Shown here: positions 17,708 through 24,135 of the stretch, in pieces
Layout: each line of letters opens with the position of its first letter
How positions within the stretch are numbered: position 1 is the first letter of the stretch
From: an uncultured Clostridia bacterium
GTDB lineage: Bacteria; Bacillota; Clostridia; Christensenellales; CAG-314
Reading direction: 5' to 3'
Length of the DNA: 35,101 bases
Assembly: GCA_947625185.1 (NCBI GenBank)
Contig: CANQNJ010000015.1
Span: forward strand, 1 to 35,101
Notes under the pieces: model-generated
What the model was told of the DNA's origin: nothing
Database searches by the model: none
The model's input: the letters and a program-made list of their open reading frames with translations, nothing else
Position numbers and translations under genes: made by a program

Positions 17708-19117
17708 ATGCAGCAGCAAAATACAGCCGATTTATATTACAAAAAAATGACGGAAACGCCCGTCGCCAAATTGATAGTACGCTTAGGCATACCCACCACT
17801 ATCAGTATGCTGATAACCAGCATCTACAATATGGCGGACACATACTTCGTCGGCACCCTCGGCAAGAGCGCGCAAGGGTCTATCGGCATACTGTTTACGC
17901 TGCAATCCATCATTCAGGCGATAGCCTTTATGTTGGGACACGGCTCCGGCACATATGTATCAAAAGAGTTGGCAAACAAGGACATAAAAAAAGCCTCCGA
18001 ATATGTGTCGTCGGCATTCTTCCTGGGAGGCGCGATAGGTCTGGTATTCACCGCGTTGGGACTGCTGTTGCTTACGCCGTTGTTGAAACTGCTCGGTTCG
18101 ACGGATACCATACTGCCCTACGCAAGGGATTACGGTCTGTGGGTATTGATATCCTGTCCGTTTATGATATGCAGTCTGATACTCAACAACAATCTGCGCT
18201 ACGAGGGCAAGGCTTTTTACGCTATGTTCGGCTTGGTAAGCGGCGGTTTGCTCAATATGGGGATGGATTTTGTGTTTATCCGTTACTGTAATCTGGGTGT
18301 ATACGGGGCTGGAATGGCAACCGCCATCTCGCAGATAATTAGCTTTGTAATACTGCTGATTATGTTCTTCAAGACGGCTCAGAGTAAAATACGCTTCCGC
18401 TGCATAAGCGCCAAAGGCAAACTGTATTTGCAGATATGCCGCAACGGATTGCCGTCGCTGATACGGCAGGGACTCAACTCGATAAGCAGCGGACTGCTGA
18501 ACAAACTTGCAGGCAATTACGGCGCGAGGATAAGCGAAGAAATGGCTGACGCCGCCATAGACGGAATGACGGTGGTAAACAGAATAAGCAACTTCGTTAT
18601 GTGCGTAGGTATGGGCATAAGTCAGGGCTTGCAGCCCGTTGCCTCCTTCAACTATCAGGCGGGCGAACACAGGCGCGTCAAACGCGGTCTGTGGGTCACT
18701 TGTATGATAAGCCTGATATGCGTGACGGTACTCGGCTTGCCGATAATAGCCGCGCCGAAGTTTTTTGTGGAATTGTTCCAAAAAGAGCCGATCGTGGTAG
18801 ACTTTGCGACGCCCGCTATGCGCTACGCCATATTCGGACAGCTGTTCGTACCGCTATTTATACCGCTGAATATGTGTTTCCAAAGCATACGCAAGGCGGG
18901 AGTGGCATCCTTTCTTGCGCTGCTCAGATCCGGATTGCTGTTTATACCGATATTGCTTGCCACAAGCGCCCTGTGGGGATTGACGGGCATACAGATATCT
19001 CAGCCCGTATCCGACTGCCTTACGGCGGTAGTCAGCCTGCCGATACTGATCAAATTCTACCTGTCGCCCGACAAACCCGTCGCCGTCACGAACGACGAGA
19101 AACAAATCGAAAATTAA
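17708..19117 (+). CDS. MATE family efflux transporter
   Basis: 469 residues with about twelve membrane helices. The N-terminal KKMTETPVAKLIVRLGIP followed by MLITSIYNMADTYFVG is the usual opening of Firmicutes multi-antimicrobial extrusion proteins (DinF/NorM superfamily). A related pattern begins the second half, at GLPSLIRQGLNSISSGLLN. Such proteins export drugs or metabolites in exchange for Na+ or H+; the substrate cannot be told from sequence. The ATG at 17708 is chosen because the family N-terminus begins there, although no ribosome binding site is visible. A second ATG 13 codons downstream (17747) also lacks one. The kinase gene follows 66 bp later on the same strand. Confidence 0.93.
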   Translation: MQQQNTADLYYKKMTETPVAKLIVRLGIPTTISMLITSIYNMADTYFVGTLGKSAQGSIGILFTLQSIIQAIAFMLGHGSGTYVSKELANKDIKKASEYVSSAFFLGGAIGLVFTALGLLLLTPLLKLLGSTDTILPYARDYGLWVLISCPFMICSLILNNNLRYEGKAFYAMFGLVSGGLLNMGMDFVFIRYCNLGVYGAGMATAISQIISFVILLIMFFKTAQSKIRFRCISAKGKLYLQICRNGLPSLIRQGLNSISSGLLNKLAGNYGARISEEMADAAIDGMTVVNRISNFVMCVGMGISQGLQPVASFNYQAGEHRRVKRGLWVTCMISLICVTVLGLPIIAAPKFFVELFQKEPIVVDFATPAMRYAIFGQLFVPLFIPLNMCFQSIRKAGVASFLALLRSGLLFIPILLATSALWGLTGIQISQPVSDCLTAVVSLPILIKFYLSPDKPVAVTNDEKQIEN

Positions 19118-19183
19118 CTTCATTTCGGCAGGACATAATGTCTGCCGCCTACACCGCCGAACCATCGGCAAACGCTTGAACTT

Positions 19184-19702
19184 ATGGTAATATTGATATC
19201 GGGAGCAAGTCACACGGGCAAAACGCTGCTTGCGGACAAATTGGTGAAAAAACACGGCTATGCCTGCATATCTCAGGACCTGCTGAAAATGGGACTGATA
19301 CGCAGCGGCAACACGGATATCTGCGTATACGACACGGAAGGACTGCGCCCCTATCTGTGGAACATAACAAAAGAGATAGTCAAAACGGCTGTCGAGAACG
19401 GGCAAAACCTTATAGTCGAGGGGTGCTATATCCCGATGAATTATCGCGAGTTCTTCGACAAAAGATATCTCGACGACATAAGATTCGTCTGCCTGGTGAT
19501 GAGCGAAAGGTATATCCGCGCCAACTTCGACGACGTCGTCAACTACGCCGACGCGATAGAAAAGCGCGCCGACGACGATATCGATCTTGAACGGCTCGTA
19601 CGCTGCAACGCATACTTTATGTCGCGTTGCGTCAAGTGCGGCGCGCCCTATCTGCTCATCGACGAACAATATCGCGTCGATTGGGACCCGATCGAAGCGT
19701 AA
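19184..19702 (+). CDS. Small P-loop kinase-like protein
   Basis: 172 residues. It starts with a P-loop: MVILISGASHTGKTLLA, where GASHTGKT (7-14) is the Walker A motif. Residues near 75-85 (NLIVEGCYIP) form a second conserved strand typical of adenylate-kinase and zeta-toxin-like nucleotide kinases. I recall similar Firmicutes proteins annotated as AAA ATPase, adenylate kinase or 2-phosphoglycerate kinase; none of those activities is established here. Cys residues near the C-terminus (SRCVKCGAPY) form a CxxC. The ribosome binding site is weak. It may be read through from the MATE gene, and a terminator lies about 140 bp downstream. Confidence 0.85.
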   Translation: MVILISGASHTGKTLLADKLVKKHGYACISQDLLKMGLIRSGNTDICVYDTEGLRPYLWNITKEIVKTAVENGQNLIVEGCYIPMNYREFFDKRYLDDIRFVCLVMSERYIRANFDDVVNYADAIEKRADDDIDLERLVRCNAYFMSRCVKCGAPYLLIDEQYRVDWDPIEA

Positions 19703-19713
19703 ACAACAAAAAA

Positions 19714-19782
19714 GGCTCTATGCTAAATGGTGAAGTTTGCACTTTGTACAAGTGAAGTTTTGTGCAGAGCGCAAAGTTAAGT
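19714..19782 (+). repeat. MITE left-end fragment joined to a GTGAAGT hairpin array
   Basis: GGCTCTATG (from 19714) matches the left ends of the MITEs at 21411 and 26827, but no right end is present. Directly after it come GTGAAGT (19730-19736), a hairpin (TTGCAC-TTT-GTACAA, one mismatch), GTGAAGT (19752-19758), a second hairpin (TTTGTGC-AGA-GCGCAAA, one mismatch) and GTTAAGT (19776-19782). This is the same design as 13777-13925 with different stem sequences. Confidence 0.7.
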
Positions 19783-19839
19783 TAGGTGGTTTAGTAAAAC
19801 TCACCCTATCAAACCCCACCACCACCTATCGGTGGTCCC

Positions 19840-19882
19840 CCTCCCCTTATGCCCCTCAAAGGGGCAGAAAGGGAGGCTTTTT
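19840..19882 (+). terminator. Rho-independent terminator downstream of the P-loop kinase gene
   Basis: A long, nearly continuous stem (19840-19856 with 19860-19876: CCTCCC, TT, TGCCCCT paired to their complements around a CAA loop) is followed by CTTTTT. A smaller hairpin (ACCACC-TATC-GGTGGT, 19821-19836) precedes it. The remaining intergenic DNA, 19883-20037, holds only a 7-bp hairpin near 19980-19997 and no gene. Confidence 0.75.
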
Positions 19883-20037
19883 AATATTATACAAGATTGA
19901 TTCCCTATTATACTCAGGACAGGCAACTCCTCACTGCGGTGTTTGGTTTAACGCGACCGCACGAAAATTCAACTTTAACACAGAAATAAGTTTCTGTATT
20001 TATTTTGTCTCCCCTTGATAATTCTCACAGCACTCAT

Positions 20038-20063
20038 AAAAAAGAACCGTTCGAATACGGCTC
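20038..20063 (-). terminator. Rho-independent terminator downstream of the CoaE-like gene
   Basis: On the minus strand, a 7-bp stem (GAGCCGT with ACGGTTC, 20057-20063 and 20044-20050) with a 6-nt loop is followed by six T residues (20038-20043). It lies about 100 bp beyond the stop codon at 20171. The AT-rich stretch between holds no visible gene. Confidence 0.75.
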
Positions 20064-20170
20064 CTTTTACTATAATATTGTAAATTTTAACTATCGTATT
20101 ATATTTTATGTCATTCGGCAACTTATATTGCAAATCGTCACTTGCCTGCTTGCCATAAGCGAGGAACGAA

Positions 20171-20719
20171 TTACCTGTCGAGCCACTGCATAAAGCTGTC
20201 GAATTGCGCTTTCAGTTCTGCCTCGGAACCGTTGTTTATAATGTAGTAATCCGCCTTGGCGATGGGACCGCCCTTCTCGGAATTTTCTATCTCGGCGACG
20301 TCACGGCTATCCACCATTTCCGCCGACAACGGACGCACGGCGCGGCGCGCAAGACGGGATTTGCGTATCTCGCTGTTGGTGACGACGGCAAGGAGAATGA
20401 GATCCTCCCCGAGAAGCTCTTTAAGTATCAGATACTCGCTCCAACTGTACAGACCGTCCAATACGACGTTGCGACGGGACAGCTTGTCCGTTATTTCGTC
20501 TTTGAGGATTATCGCGAAGGCGCCCATACCCAACTCGCGTCTGAGGCGTTCGCGGATCTCCCGCTCGTTTGCCTCGTTGACGGGGATATTGTTGCGAACA
20601 AGTTGCGATACCGCCACTCCGCCGAAGTACACGCTGTCCCATCCCAAATCCGTAAAATATTTGCACAGGACGCTCTTGCCGGAGCCGCACATTCCCACAA
20701 CTGCCACTGCCTTGTTCAT
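20171..20719 (-). CDS. Dephospho-CoA kinase-like P-loop protein (UPF0200-like)
   Basis: 182 residues. It opens with AVVGMCGSGKS, a Walker A motif (GMCGSGKS, 9-16). The RRELGMGAFA stretch near residue 61 and the VVLDGLYSWSEYLIL strand recall the UPF0200/archaeal dephospho-CoA kinase group and other small nucleotide kinases. Basic residues at 119-128 (KSRLARRAVR) fit a lid region. The substrate is uncertain. The ATG has an excellent GGGAGG ribosome binding site 3-4 bp upstream. It is transcribed divergently from the MarR gene, with a perfect palindrome in the shared region over its likely -10 element, so it is a candidate target of that regulator. Confidence 0.8.
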   Translation of the reverse strand: MNKAVAVVGMCGSGKSVLCKYFTDLGWDSVYFGGVAVSQLVRNNIPVNEANEREIRERLRRELGMGAFAIILKDEITDKLSRRNVVLDGLYSWSEYLILKELLGEDLILLAVVTNSEIRKSRLARRAVRPLSAEMVDSRDVAEIENSEKGGPIAKADYYIINNGSEAELKAQFDSFMQWLDR

Positions 20720-20784
20720 ATATTCCTCCCTTTCCCTAACGGCAATCGGGCGTTTGCCCTTCCGACGGGATACAACATACTTAA

Positions 20785-20798
20785 TTAGTGTACACTAA
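20785..20798. promoter_or_regulatory. Perfect 14-bp palindrome, candidate operator
   Basis: TTAGTGTACACTAA is its own reverse complement. Palindromes of this size and AT-rich ends are typical of MarR-type binding sites, and a marR-like gene starts 121 bp away. On the minus strand it overlaps TACACT (20784-20798 region), a possible -10 with TTGCGC 17 bp upstream, so binding would block the CoaE-like gene. It lies about 70 bp upstream of the MarR gene's own promoter. Confidence 0.55.
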
Positions 20799-20868
20799 AT
20801 GGCGAAATTGCGCAAGGGTAAAAGAAAAAAAGCCGCAAAAAATATTTCGCTATTGAACCAACCCTCAA

Positions 20869-20897
20869 TTGACAATTTTATACAGAGATAGTATAAT
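20869..20897 (+). promoter_or_regulatory. Consensus sigma-A promoter of the MarR gene
   Basis: TTGACA (20869-20874), exactly 17 bp, TATAAT (20892-20897): a full-consensus promoter. The start would be near 20904, leaving about 15 nt that include GGGAG (20908-20912) six bases before the ATG. Nothing palindromic overlaps it, so strong basal expression is expected. Confidence 0.9.
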
Positions 20898-20918
20898 TTT
20901 GGAGAACGGGAGATAACG

Positions 20919-21353
20919 ATGAAAAACATTTCGGAATTGGCGGATCTGATATTCGCCTACTATCCAAAAATGCGCAAGATGTACCGCAGTTTGGTATCCG
21001 TCAAGGAAATACCCATATCGATAACGCAACTGACTTGCCTGCATATACTCAATCAAAACAGCGAACTGTCTATGTCGGAACTCGCCGACGACCTGTGCAT
21101 GAGCAATCAACAGCTCACCAAGGTCGTGGACGCGCTTGCCGAGTTGAATATGGTCGAACGCGTTTGCGATCCCAACAATCGGCGCAAATTTTACGCCAAG
21201 CTTGCGCCCAAGGGCGCGGAGTTCCTTCGCTCTCTCAAAGAAGAGGTCGATCGCAAGCTGGGATATGTGTTGCGCAAGAAATCGCAGGAAGAAATAGACA
21301 AGTTGTACGACAGTATCGCATATGTGATGAGTTACTTCGGCAGCAGAACGTAA
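20919..21353 (+). CDS. MarR-family transcriptional regulator
   Basis: 144 residues, a normal length. The central winged helix-turn-helix is clear: ITQLTCLHILNQNSELSMSE leads into LADDLCMSNQQLTKVVDALAELNMVERVCDPNNRRKFYAKL, with the DxRRxx-type wing here NNRRKF. Flanking helices would form the dimer interface. MarR proteins usually repress nearby genes and release DNA on binding small phenolic or oxidising ligands. Its gene has a consensus promoter, a good ribosome binding site and a strong terminator, and forms a single-gene unit. The nearest candidate target is the divergent CoaE-like gene with the palindrome at 20785. Confidence 0.95.
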   Translation: MKNISELADLIFAYYPKMRKMYRSLVSVKEIPISITQLTCLHILNQNSELSMSELADDLCMSNQQLTKVVDALAELNMVERVCDPNNRRKFYAKLAPKGAEFLRSLKEEVDRKLGYVLRKKSQEEIDKLYDSIAYVMSYFGSRT

Positions 21354-21380
21354 AACATAACTTTCAAACAAAAAAAACAA

Positions 21381-21410
21381 GCTCGGGCGCATAACCCGAG
21401 CAATTTTTTT
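21381..21410 (+). terminator. Rho-independent terminator after the MarR gene
   Basis: Perfect 7-bp stem GCTCGGG (21381-21387) with CCCGAGC (21395-21401), a 7-nt loop, then AATTTTTTT. An A-run precedes it, so it can also act on the minus strand. A MITE begins immediately after the T-run. Confidence 0.92.
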
Positions 21411-21490
21411 GGCTCTATGGCAAATGCCGTGGTCAAGATAAATTGTAAAGAAAAAAGCCTACTTTGCCCCAACATTATGCCATCAGAGCA
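21411..21490. mobile_element. MITE with ISL3-like ends, copy 1
   Basis: About 80 bp. The left end GGCTCTATGGCAAATG and the right end CATTATGCCATCAGAGC are imperfect inverted repeats. The same ends, and much of the right half (CCCCAACATTATGCCATC), recur at 26827-26907. The left half matches 26789-26823 instead (GGCAAATGCCG, GGTCAAGA). GGCTCT ends recall ISL3-family insertion sequences. No transposase is present and I see no clear target duplication. Confidence 0.75.
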
Positions 21491-21492
21491 AC

Positions 21493-21845
21493 CCCTGTTC
21501 GCAGGGACAAGGTCGAAAACTGCACATATAAAGCCGTCCCTTCGTCGTGCATAGATTGTATCGTGCAAGAAAATACATTACGACTAAGGACGAAGGGCGA
21601 CTAAGGCAATCTCCACAGTGTGGAGTTGCCCGCCATGAGTGCAAGGACGTGCTATTTCTAAGGCACGTCCGCAGCATAGGGACCACGAAAGGGGACCCGC
21701 GCAGTGTGAATGTCACTGCACGGGAGAGGAATAGCGGAGCGGTAGCAGTACCAAGCGCATATATGCGGTTGGTGCTACCAAGCGACAGCTATGACGAGGT
21801 GGAAGGGCTTGACGGGAATAAAGTGAAGTTTGTACTTTGTGCAAG
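21493..21845. other. Chain of six or more hairpins without a gene
   Basis: Consecutive inverted repeats fill this intergenic stretch: CCCTG-TTCG-CAGGG (21493-21506); CCCTTCGTC with GACGAAGGG (21538-21546, 21589-21597); GGCAA/CTCCAC with GTGGAG/TTGCC (21605-21630); GGACGTGC with GCACGTCC (21645-21670); an 11-bp stem with one mismatch (21696-21724); a long stem GGTAGCA...TGCTACC enclosing CGCATATATGCG (21741-21779); and TTGTAC-TTT-GTGCAA (21830-21844) after GTGAAGT. The GACGAGGTGGAAG at 21793 also occurs near 13894-13906 in reverse. It is either a cluster of small repeats or one structured RNA; no promoter was evident. Confidence 0.6.
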
Positions 21846-21864
21846 CGTACACAACAGTCGTGCG

Positions 21865-23019
21865 CTATTTTAATTTGACTCCGCGCAAAGAAGTAAGCGC
21901 GGCGACGAGCGTATCGCACAGCCTCGACGTCTCGGCGTTTATAGGAATTGGCAGCACCTCATTGGTGGCAAATTCCACGACGAAATAGCCTTTGCCGCGT
22001 CTTATGCGCGCCATATCCGCGAGACGGAAATTGGTTCGGTAATCTTTGAGAACGTTGACGACGACTATGCCCTGCTGACTCAACTCTATGCGTTGCAGCA
22101 CCTTGCCGTCGCGGCTGTTCATCTCGAAGTACGCCGCCCCGTTGGAAGAAACATTGCGGATACCGACGAAAATCAATACGGACAGCAGGATACCGACTGC
22201 CATCAACACGCAGCCTAAACTCAGATTTGCGATAAAATACGATTTCTCCGTTTTGAAAAAGCCCGATATCGATACAATCGCGCCCATTACGATAAGTAAC
22301 GAAACACACACAATCCCCATACGACTCACGCCGTAACTGCGCATTATGCGCACTGTCTGCTCGCGCGTCAGTTCGTAATCGAAACACAGCACGTTTGTCG
22401 GACGTTCGACGGGACGGTCGGGGAGTTTTTCGGGGTGGGCGGCGGCTGCCCGATCGAAAAGAGCGTCGTCCGTCAGCGCGTCGTAAAGAGGACGGGTCTG
22501 CGGCGTAAGCGGCACGGGCTTAACGGTACCTGTGGATAAAGCCACCGTAAAGAATCCGTCGTACATACGCACCTTGCGAATGCCTGATCTGTCCACCCGA
22601 GAGTGACTGTCCGTGCCGAGGTTGGCAACGGACAACGTATTGCCCTCTATCTCGATACGTTCGCTAATGACGCCGTCCTTACCGTACATTGCGAAATTCT
22701 TTTCCCGTATGTTGCGAGCGCCTCTGCGCAAGCCGACGATAAACATTGTTATGAACACAACGTACATCACTGCAAGCGTTATCCTTACAACAATCTCGTC
22801 CACCAACAAAATGACCGTTCCGAATATCGTTCCGAAAAGTACCGCCACGATAAGCGAAACGAGGATATTCTTCTTCAACGATATCTTGCGGCTCATACGG
22901 CAGAACTGCTCGCGATCGTAGCTGTACTCCGCCGATATCATGTCGGGATTGTCCGAAGCCCGTTCCGTTTGCGGTTGTACGAAATCCGCGCTCTGTTCCG
23001 TATTATCAAATTGTTCCAT
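21865..23019 (-). CDS. Membrane protein with two YcxB-like units
   Basis: 384 residues from the ATG at 23019, which has AAGGAG seven bases upstream. After a polar N-terminus the protein contains two copies of one plan. Each starts with a short strand (YSYDREQFCRMSR; CFDYELTREQTVRIMR). A pair of membrane helices follows, then a cytoplasmic ~90-residue domain ending in a PLYDALTD or SRLCDTLVAAL helix. This resembles the YcxB-like domain (two helices plus a soluble beta domain); function unknown. The duplication in one chain is uncommon in my recollection. It lies 48 bp downstream of the interrupted thioesterase on the same strand and is probably co-transcribed. Confidence 0.8.
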   Translation of the reverse strand: MEQFDNTEQSADFVQPQTERASDNPDMISAEYSYDREQFCRMSRKISLKKNILVSLIVAVLFGTIFGTVILLVDEIVVRITLAVMYVVFITMFIVGLRRGARNIREKNFAMYGKDGVISERIEIEGNTLSVANLGTDSHSRVDRSGIRKVRMYDGFFTVALSTGTVKPVPLTPQTRPLYDALTDDALFDRAAAAHPEKLPDRPVERPTNVLCFDYELTREQTVRIMRSYGVSRMGIVCVSLLIVMGAIVSISGFFKTEKSYFIANLSLGCVLMAVGILLSVLIFVGIRNVSSNGAAYFEMNSRDGKVLQRIELSQQGIVVVNVLKDYRTNFRLADMARIRRGKGYFVVEFATNEVLPIPINAETSRLCDTLVAALTSLRGVKLK

Positions 23020-23067
23020 TGTTTTTCTCCTTGTCCACATCTTATGACGGTATGACAGTCGGCGCGT

Positions 23068-23796
23068 CTACATCAACGCAAGCCGAACCGTAAAGCATAC
23101 CTCGTCCCGCTCTCCCACAACCAGGACTTCCTTATCCCGTCTCTTGTAAAATATATGTACGGTATCGCCGAGAGTAAGCTCCTTACGGTACACTATCTCC
23201 GCCTCTCGGATCCTGTCGCCCGTATCCAGAACGTCGACGGCATAATTAATCTAGTTGGTGTTGTTGACGTGTCCGTTGATATCCATATCGCTGCGACGCA
23301 CCGTTTTGTCGTAGCCGAACGAATACCCGTCGTCGCGACTTATGCGCGCAAAGTCGAAATCTACGTCGCACCGAGCGTCGTCAAAATCGCAATTGTAGAT
23401 ACTTTTGAGCCTGTCTGCAGAAACTATCCGCCGAGTGTCGCGATCTATCACCAACCAAACGGACGCCGCGGAAAACAGCCTGTCGCCATCTCCATCCAAT
23501 GCGATAAAACAGCGATCGGCAAAGAACCTGTCGGGTTTCAACGGCCAGGTGTACAGCGTAAATCGCCCGATATCCTTGGTTACGGGCTTGTGAAATCGGA
23601 TCTTGATCTTGGACAACACCCACAGACAACCCGTGGAATCCAGACTGTCCCAACCGAATCCGAGATTGTTTGCGTGTTCGCCTGCGGCGTCCTGCAAGAA
23701 CTCCATTATACGGTGCGGTTTGACAGTACCGCTTGTGTCGAAGTTGCTTTCGTATAGAGCGCAATCCATTGTGTAGTAAGTTTTACTCGGCAGCAT
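23068..23796 (-). pseudogene. Acyl-ACP thioesterase interrupted by an in-frame amber codon
   Basis: The frame reads for 181 residues, meets TAG at 23251-23253, and continues in the same frame for 60 more codons to TAG at 23068-23070. Together (about 242 codons) this is the normal length of a bacterial FatA-type thioesterase, which releases fatty acids from acyl carrier protein using two hotdog domains. The N-terminal hotdog is intact. The second begins with DMDINGHVNNTN, holding the catalytic D172-N174-H176 set, and the amber falls where the family usually has Tyr (NTNYINYAVDVL). One base change from TAC or TAT explains it. The downstream part (EAEIVYRKELTLGDTVHIFY) still looks conserved, so the lesion is recent, a sequencing error, or is read through. 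AAGGAG precedes the ATG. Confidence 0.85.
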
Positions 23797-23848
23797 AACG
23801 TCTCCTTTGCAATAACCGTCATTGTCGTTTCTACGGCGGTTCGGGATA

Positions 23849-23878
23849 ATTATACCACATTCGTTTTATCCTTGACAA
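23849..23878 (-). promoter_or_regulatory. Predicted promoter of the thioesterase gene
   Basis: On the minus strand, TTGTCA (23873-23878), an 18-bp spacer and a perfect TATAAT (23849-23854). The -35 overlaps that of the divergent ATPase promoter, so the two may compete for RNA polymerase. Confidence 0.65.
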
Positions 23879-23900
23879 CTGCATTTATGTGTGCTATCAT
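23872..23900 (+). promoter_or_regulatory. Predicted promoter of the riboswitch-ATPase unit
   Basis: TTGACA (23872-23877), 17 bp, TATCAT (23895-23900). The predicted start near 23907 lies just upstream of the riboswitch aptamer, so the whole leader would be transcribed. Confidence 0.75.
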
Positions 23901-23914
23901 AGCGTAAAAGAGAA

Positions 23915-24005
23915 TAGCTCCGTGAGGGAGTAATCGGCGCATAAGCGCAACAAATGCCAACAACCGACAATATGTCTGGCACTGTTTCAAATGATGAGAC
24001 TCACG
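23915..24005 (+). promoter_or_regulatory. yybP-ykoY (Mn2+) riboswitch aptamer
   Basis: The P1 stem is CGTGAG (23921-23926) with CTCACG (24000-24005). Directly inside it are the two hallmark loops: GGAGTAA after the 5' strand (family GGGGAGUAGC) and GATGAGA before the 3' strand (family GAYGAGACC or CAAGACC). Between them AAATGCCAACAACC corresponds to the conserved AUGUCAACA segment. yybP-ykoY RNAs bind Mn2+ (with Mg2+) and commonly control Mn2+ exporters and P-type ATPases. The 3' strand of P1 is also the first part of the terminator stem, so ligand binding should block termination and switch the ATPase on. Confidence 0.85.
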
Positions 24006-24032
24006 CAACCCGATCAGGTTGCGTGAGTTTTT
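24000..24032 (+). terminator. Riboswitch-controlled terminator
   Basis: A perfect 11-bp stem, CTCACGCAACC (24000-24010) with GGTTGCGTGAG (24017-24027), a 6-nt loop and TTTTT (24028-24032). It shares 24000-24005 with aptamer stem P1, so the two structures exclude each other. This is the usual transcriptional ON-switch arrangement. The 103 bp between it and the ATG contain no further structure of note. Confidence 0.9.
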
Positions 24033-24135
24033 GAATAAATCCGCACAATGTCGCCGTGCATAAGGCATTGCCGCTATCGTGCGCGACGAACAGTGCAAAA
24101 AAACAGCGGCAAATAATTGCCGACGGGAGAAAGAA

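Noticed and set aside
21547..21873. A 108-codon plus-strand frame in the hairpin-rich region
   Set aside because: No ribosome binding site, no domain, and it runs through several strong inverted repeats and into the convergent gene.
23068..23796. Genome-wide reassignment of TAG as a sense codon
   Set aside because: The same gene ends in TAG, and the McrB-like gene at 34262 also stops at TAG directly before the next gene's start.
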